From contig NC_134851.1 of NCBI RefSeq assembly GCF_965363235.1, positions 29,132,847 to 29,196,846 of the forward strand: a stretch of 64,000 bases of DNA. Reading direction: 5' to 3'. The position numbers and the translations under genes were made by a program. Below the pieces are notes generated by a model. It was not told the origin of the DNA, ran no database searches, and saw only the letters and a program-made list of their open reading frames with translations. Of this stretch, positions 58,351 through 64,000 are shown one piece after another; the first letter of the stretch is position 1; every line of letters starts with the position of its first letter. The DNA is from Mytilus galloprovincialis (taxonomy: Eukaryota; Mollusca; Bivalvia; Mytilida; Mytilidae).

Positions 58351-60052
58351 CATGTTGACACAATTCAATAGTTACATAATTCAAAAGATAATTTCTTAAA
58401 TCTAAATGCCTTCATTTGTTCTTTGATCTGGTATACTGCAGTTCCTCTTTTCTTAAGTATCAAAGGATTTATTATGCATTTCTATTAGCTCTATTGATTC
58501 AAAAAAAAAAATATAAAAGCTGTTAAACATCTTGCATCCTGATTTCCGTGAAAAATCCTGCTGAAGTCACGTTAGGCATCTCACTGTAAACCAGCAATAC
58601 TGCATACTTGTTAAAGATGAATATAGAATTAGTCCTTTCTCTTTCTTTTTTTTTCTTTGTCTTAATCTTAAAATAGAATATCCAGAAAATTAATATCTCA
58701 CAAAATAAATGGTAAACCAATAAAATCTCAATCGTTAAAGGAACATAATTTTCATAAATATCACTGAGAAATGAAGGTTTAAGATAAAATGCAATGCATT
58801 TTGGGAAAAAATTTGAAAATGCCTTAAACTCTTTTGAAAATATTTCATCCGCAATGATTTTTCAAATTGATCTATACATTGCTCATATGAAACTATGATA
58901 TAAGTTTTATAAAAACTCTGGCAAGAGAGCACAAAAGATATAATTTTCCATCTATACTACTGAAGGACGAGACCTATTCCGTTGAGCCACAACTCCTCTG
59001 ACACCATACAAGGTCTGAAATATTTGCAATATAACGAGTGAATGTATAATGTTTGTACTTTCTAAATATGTTTTTGAAACAATCTGTTTAACAGAAAACG
59101 CCAATTTTAAAGAAAATATTCAAATTTAGAGACCATTATTGATTGGTTTCTAAAACGCTTTCGTGCATGCTCAGTCGACATACTGTACACATAATTTAAA
59201 AACTGTTTTGGTTCAACACTTGCCCAATATTGTACCACGATTTTGAAGGCATCTTCTAGTATATTTAATGTTTCCAAGAGGCATTACTCAATAACATTAT
59301 TAATCCTCGGCACTGATTTTTGAACTTATCCAAGACATTGCTAATCCTAACTTTGATATGAGTTTTATTATAATCAGGCAAGAATTGTACACTAAAGAGT
59401 TCCTTATACACCTTTTTCCAGTTCTAGTGGAAAGATATTCTTGATAAGGCTGATATTTGGTTTATGATGAGACTATTCTTTCAATATTTTTAAACAATGA
59501 ATTGAGATGTGATAATTTTTTGTGACTTCACTTTTTGGTATATTCTGAGTTCTGGCATTTTGAACAACCTTATCTAGAAACAGAAATATAGATTTCACCA
59601 GCGCAACGAGTGTGATTTGATATTTCTGCACTTAATACAGTCACAGTTTTTAAAATATTTAAAAAAAAATGAGGCTTGAAGAGATTTTTAAATAATCACA
59701 ATTCAACTGTTGAGAGTGAACAAATATCATCATACACGATTTAAAGTGATGAAATCTGTTTCTCTTATGATTTTTATCCTTCCATTTCAAAGATTTGTAG
59801 AAAATTGTGTTCTTTATATACAACGTCATCAGACATGGTCATCTTTTAACATGACGTCACAAATACGAAATATCAGAAGAAACCAAGAAAATTTTACATC
59901 ATAATAAAATGTCGACCAGTCATTTAACTTGCTAAGATATTTCACTAGTGAGGAAAAATATTTTTTTTCACACCAATCAAGAAATGTGAAAATATCACAA
60001 AAAATAGAGAAACTAAGATTTGTGTACTTTTAAGAAGTGAATGCAAAGGAAA
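58351..60052. other. AT-rich DNA without recognisable gene
   Basis: Only short frames without family features. Confidence 0.5.
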
Positions 60053-60265
60053 TCATACTTCTCTTATTAAGCCTTCACTTTCTAACATTTCAGTAATGCA
60101 TGAAGGTCCAGGATCCTCTGTTTGCACCAGCTGTATTGGTATATCTATAATCTTGTGCGTTTCCAGTAAATTCGTCAATGGCAATCTGGTTATTTTGGGA
60201 GTGGATTTAGTTGGATTGTTAAGAAATTCCCTCCCCCATGTATATTCTTGGAAATTCAAAAACAT
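60053..60265 (-). other. Coding-like minus-strand frame, unrecognised
   Basis: The 70-codon frame reads FLNFQEYTWGREFLNNPTKS ... QLVQTEDPGPSCITEMLESE. A possible donor (gaa|gtatga) lies at its end. It could be a 3' exon of the gene at 61.5-62.6 kb, but no acceptor in the right frame was found upstream. Confidence 0.25.
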
Positions 60266-61024
60266 CTCATTTTCATGACGGCGTTTTTGACCATTTCAAT
60301 CCTGCTATCATCGTAGTGCTGTTGGCATATTATAGGTATACCTATTCAAGGAAATTATATCATTAGTGTTATTGCCTTCTAATGCTTTTAGTTTTAAGTT
60401 TTGTATGGCTTGATTGCTTTGTTTATATAATTGTTTTTGGAGGCATTGTTATTATAGATTGACATAAATAGGCAGAACTTCTCCAGTTTGTATACTTGAT
60501 ACTTAAATATTATTGTATGTTAGGTATAACGCAGATTATAATGTGTACGAGCTGAAGCTGTCAGGGGGGTGTTCACCATTCAATCATACTTTACATTAGT
60601 ACAGCTATTATTTTATAACATCTAAGAGTCCAACATATTTCTTGATATTCCTAACCTGAAGATTATATCGACAAAAGAAGAAGTATACTTAACAACAACA
60701 TTATTTTCACTTACCTGTGTATTATATGACGTATTTTTTTCTTCCAATTTAATGTTTTTCTATAAAAAAAAAAAAACAACATTTCACAGCAGTTTTATAC
60801 TTTTACTTTGATACTTCATCCCTTATTTTTATTAACTTTGTATTTACATTGTATCACATATCAAATTTATTCGTTCATTGTGTGCTTATTTGTGTCACTC
60901 CGATTTTTGATTGAGTTAAGTCATTCCAATTGATATTTTATAGTGTGTCTTTCTATGTTGTGACGTTATACTACTGTTTCAGAAAAGGGAAAAGGTTTGA
61001 AACCATTAAAACGTTTAATCCAGC

Positions 61025-61322
61025 TGCAATTTTTTGCACATGTCCTAAGTCAGGAATCTGATGTTCAGTGGTTGTCGTTTGTTTATGTGGTTCATAAGTG
61101 TTTCTCGTTTCTCGCATTATATATAGATAAGACCGTTGGTTTTCCCGCTTGAATGGTTTTACACAAGTAATTTTTGGGGACCTTTATAGCTTGTTGTTTG
61201 GTGTGAGCCTAGGTACCGTGTTTAAGACCGTACCGTGACTTACAATGGTTTACTTTTTTAAATTGTGACTTGGATAGAGAGTTGTCTCATTGGCACTCAT
61301 ACCATCTCTTCCTATATATATA
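61025..61322 (+). repeat. Full-length mussel interspersed repeat
   Basis: It starts 'gtcctaagtcaggaatctga', passes 'accgttggttttcccgcttg' and 'gtttggtgtgagcc', and ends 'gagagttgtctcattggcac' and 'cataccatctcttcc'. The end matches the complement of the many 'gatgtggtatgattgcc' copies, while the body is the related subfamily also seen at 57.3 kb. It sits between exon b and the 60-kb frame. Confidence 0.8.
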
Positions 61323-61475
61323 CGTCTGTGTGCTGTTTGGTCTATTTTAACTATCTGTTTGGTTCAAATCAAGGTTATATACATGAATGCATTCATGCTT
61401 TAAAATCGGAATACAAAGCAATGGTAGTAAAAAAATAGACATCCTTTTTTTTAAACTACATAGGTTGAAACTTAC

Positions 61476-62611
61476 CCGAGGAATAGTGTTATCTCCTGTT
61501 ATATTTAAATCAAACAACTCTATTTGGTTTTGACCAGCCTCAGGCAACCAAGAATCAGTTGAGAATTTCCTATATTTCCAAGTAACATGGTTAGGACGGT
61601 CACAAAAGAGCCTAAAGTAAAAACAAAATATCACATGAGTAAAACAAACTAAAAAAACGTTGCTCGTTTCTGGATCCTGTTTGCTTCTATTATATTAGGT
61701 TGATTTTCTAGGCATTTCACTAAGTATGAAATTATAGTCAGGGTCATGTCACATGTGACAGATGGAAACTTTTTACATGGCATCTTTATATAAAGTATTG
61801 AGCTATGAACCATCACTTTCAGCAGATTAACGTTATTATCTTGCAATCTGAGACTCTTTGTCAAGGCATACAATAATTTCTGGGAAGTATTTTATTCATC
61901 AGACTTGGAAAAGGTATCAATAAGTGAGAACCTTAATTAATAATGAAGATACTCTGATAAAACTGCAGGTGTTACCGCAGTTACAAGTATAGATATGGGA
62001 TATTCTAATATGATCTTCTCCAACATAACGGTTCCTTTCAATATTTTTTTTATCTGATATTGTCGGTTGTTTCCCTTATTCTTGCGGCTAATTTGAAAAA
62101 AATCTGATCAAAAATGCTCTATTAGTATTAGAAATCAGTTTTTGAAATTTCAAAAACCCCTTTCCAAAAAATTGATGGTTCAGTTCAGATTTTTCTGATT
62201 ATTCCTAATTTTTATTAAAACTTCATTATCCAAGTGATAAGTGTGAGAAAAGTGCAATCATTTCTAAATAGTGTGTACTTTTGCTAAGTATTTCTTGCTA
62301 TGAACTGTTACATTTTAAATATGATTAATTTATTTATAAAAGAGACTCTAAGCTGTATAAAATACATACCAAAACTGATGTTGGAAGGTATGGAATGACA
62401 TCTAACGAAGAGAAGTGTCTAACCATGATTTGACATCTCGTACACAGGCTAACACTTTCTGGTGTGGTTTATCATGAAAACTTGATTCTATTTCCTTTCG
62501 TAGCTGAGGAAGAGTTAAGGCATAAACCCGTCGTAATCTGTGTGAAATTACTGAAAATCGTTGATCAATGTCCTCATGTGTATGTCCCTTCAAAAGGAAG
62601 GACAAATAAGC
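61476..62611 (-). pseudogene. Partial DUF7869-like (GHTHEDIDQ) gene, two exons, one in-frame TAG
   Basis: Exon a is 62,611-62,370 (AYLSFLLKGHTHEDIDQRFS, LPQLRKEIE, VRDVKSWLDTSLR, then TAG 62,404-62,402, then MSFHTFQHQF). Exon b is 61,611-61,476 (LFCDRPNHVTWKYRKFSTDS, WLPEAG ... IPR). Borders are tag|gct, ttttg|gtatgt, tag|gct and cgg|gtaag, and the phases fit. In proteins I recall from fish and invertebrates, GHTHEDIDQxFS is followed by a short helix, 'VxDVKxWL', an HxFQF block and 'YRKWS..W'. The family has an RNase H-like, transposon-related core. Upstream exons are not found within 1.4 kb and probably lie outside the window. The TAG suggests decay. Confidence 0.6.
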
Positions 62612-62985
62612 CTAAACAACAACAAACTTATCAATAACTAACACATATTCTACATATATATAGAAGAAGGGAATATTTGTCTATGGACAGCAACCCAGCA
62701 ACAAGTAATCAAATCACAAACAAGCTACTTTCCCTAGTGACTCAAAAAACCTAACAGCGCATTATATACATGTTTTTGAATTCAAGGATCAAGAGTACAA
62801 AACTATAGGTTAAATTAAACAGAAATTTTTACATTTATATTGTACTGCTACATGCTTATCCTATTTGACCTTCCGATTTTTTGGGACTGTGCATAGATAA
62901 ACTTACAAGCATGTTATGTGCAATAAGTTTAGTATGGTCATATTATTTTGCTATTATACAATGCACTAATAGCAATTACTGGTAT
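62612..62985. other. No recognisable gene
   Basis: AT-rich intron or intergenic DNA upstream of exon a. Confidence 0.4.
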
Positions 62986-62989
62986 ATAT

Positions 62990-63450
62990 AACAAGAGGCT
63001 CACAAGAGCATACATCACTCACCACTAATATTTTGTGTTAATCAGTATTATTTAAATTATTTTTGAATGTATGAATGTGTACTTAAACATGCCATTTTAA
63101 AGTTATTGCAATTACAGTGTCTGCAAACTAGATCTAACAGGAAATCATTGAACATATCTTTTTTTCTAAATGGGCCAACAAATATTTAATCTTTTTGTAT
63201 CAGACTATCAAAAATATTTGCGTGGGTTTATCTGACATTTGTCTGAACACACAGTGTTAAAATGCATTACAAGTAGAAAGATAATATCATAAGGAACATG
63301 TGTATTACGTATCAAGTTGGTGGGACTTCAACTTCATCAAAAACTACATTAACCAAAAAATTTAACCTGAAGCGGAACAGACGGACGAACGAACGCACAG
63401 AAACACAGACCAGAAAACATAATACCCATAAATGGAACATAAAACAACTC
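62990..63450 (+). repeat. Bivalve dispersed repeat ('acaagaggctcacaagagc' ... 'cagaaaacataat')
   Basis: The left end 'acaagaggctcacaagagca' and right end 'gacggacgaacgaacgcac' / 'gaccagaaaacataatac' are blocks that I recall as the two ends of a widespread bivalve repeat. The interior is diverged. Confidence 0.5.
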
Positions 63451-63551
63451 TTAAGCCAGATCCCTTTGTAGAACAAGAGTCTTAATCACTACTGTTGAAG
63501 ACAAAGTGTAAAGGTTTCAACCATATATCTGGATATATATAAATATATATA

Positions 63552-63845
63552 TATAACTCGTCTAAACATCAGCCAAACAATGTTAGATCTGTAAATTGTT
63601 TGTTGTTCTCTCGTCGGGATTAGAACCCACGCTATTGAGATATCGTGACACCAAATCGCCTGCACTGTAACCGGTGCGCTACACCACACGACCACCTGGG
63701 CTTCATTAAAATGAAGCTTTCAGTAGCCGGGTGTTACCTTTTCACGTCAGTTTTAATCTAGCGTACTACAGTACATGATATATAAGGCATGAAGATGTTA
63801 TTTACAGATCTAACATTGTTGGGTTGATGTTTAGACAAGTTGTAT
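63552..63845 (-). mobile_element. tRNA-derived SINE head between inverted copies of its tail
   Basis: Minus-strand 63,698-63,611 is tRNA-like: A box 'tggtgtagcgcacc', B box 'gggttctaatccc'. On its left, 63,552-63,595 is the complement of the tail ('acagatctaacattgtttgg'). On its right, 63,800-63,845 carries the tail in plus orientation ('acagatctaacattgttggg'). The two tails pair over about 45 bp. It is not a functional tRNA gene. Confidence 0.65.
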
Positions 63846-64000
63846 ATACAATATGTACACAGCCATGTATCACCATCACTGCTGGTGATCCGATGGATAA
63901 ATATGTTGTAGAGTTGTAACTGGTTCAGACGTACTTATAAATATATATTTAGAATATTGCATCAATACTGATTTTTTCCAGATTGTAACATAAACAATAA

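Noticed and set aside
63611-63698. Functional tRNA gene
   Set aside because: A and B boxes are recognisable, but the cloverleaf arms do not pair well and the piece is part of a SINE.

Overview
The window is AT-rich, repeat-dense, intron-bearing animal DNA. It carries many dispersed families that I recognise from memory as typical of marine mussels (Mytilus and relatives), among them a repeat ending in 'gatgtggtatgattgcc', tRNA-derived SINEs and a '(t)gaggtcaaggtca' family. No database was searched. I see almost no convincing single-copy host genes. The window reads as a transposon-rich region with a few gene remnants.

Layout. 1-4545: the 3' part of an uninterrupted Helentron-type Helitron ORF (HUH Rep, Pif1-like helicase, C-terminal endonuclease) whose start lies left of the window. 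4.7-6.6 kb: dispersed repeats, including a tRNA-derived SINE with clear target duplications. 6.65-11.6 kb: a higher-order tandem array of ~1.9-2.0 kb units that contain 120-bp monomers. 11.9-15.8 kb: an exon of a rhodopsin-like GPCR (with an in-frame TAG) split by a 3,356-bp element. That element starts CACGGTG, has ~70-bp inverted ends and a 5-bp target duplication, which are Transib/RAG-type hallmarks. 16-22.9 kb: small MITEs, repeats and fragments.

22,957-50,578 is the centre of interest: three nearly identical head-to-tail copies of a ~10.4-kb element. Each full copy encodes two genes pointing inward. From the left comes a ten-exon, 853-aa THAP-domain protein with a Kolobok-superfamily (DDE) transposase. 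From the right comes a three-exon, 221-aa protein with a domain like the cytoplasmic 'ballast' domain of the P2X7 receptor, without any channel part. Their last coding exons overlap on opposite strands. Both promoter regions carry the same module, a TTCCGG core followed by TGACGTCACATT(G/A)TGAACA. Copies meet at a 22-bp perfect palindrome centred on TTAA, the target site used by Kolobok elements. Copy 1 has an intact predicted transposase gene. Copy 2 has a 5-nt insertion and a lost splice donor. Copy 3 shares the lost donor and is cut off inside intron 8. A 702-bp TTAA-flanked MITE with related ends and two Mutator-like foldback MITEs sit in introns of every copy.

50.6-64 kb: AT-rich sequence with scattered repeats, a hairpin, a foldback element, isolated exon-like pieces and, on the minus strand at 61.5-62.6 kb, two exons of a gene resembling the 'GHTHEDIDQ' (DUF7869-like) family with one in-frame TAG. 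A tRNA-like SINE head between inverted copies of its tail closes the window.
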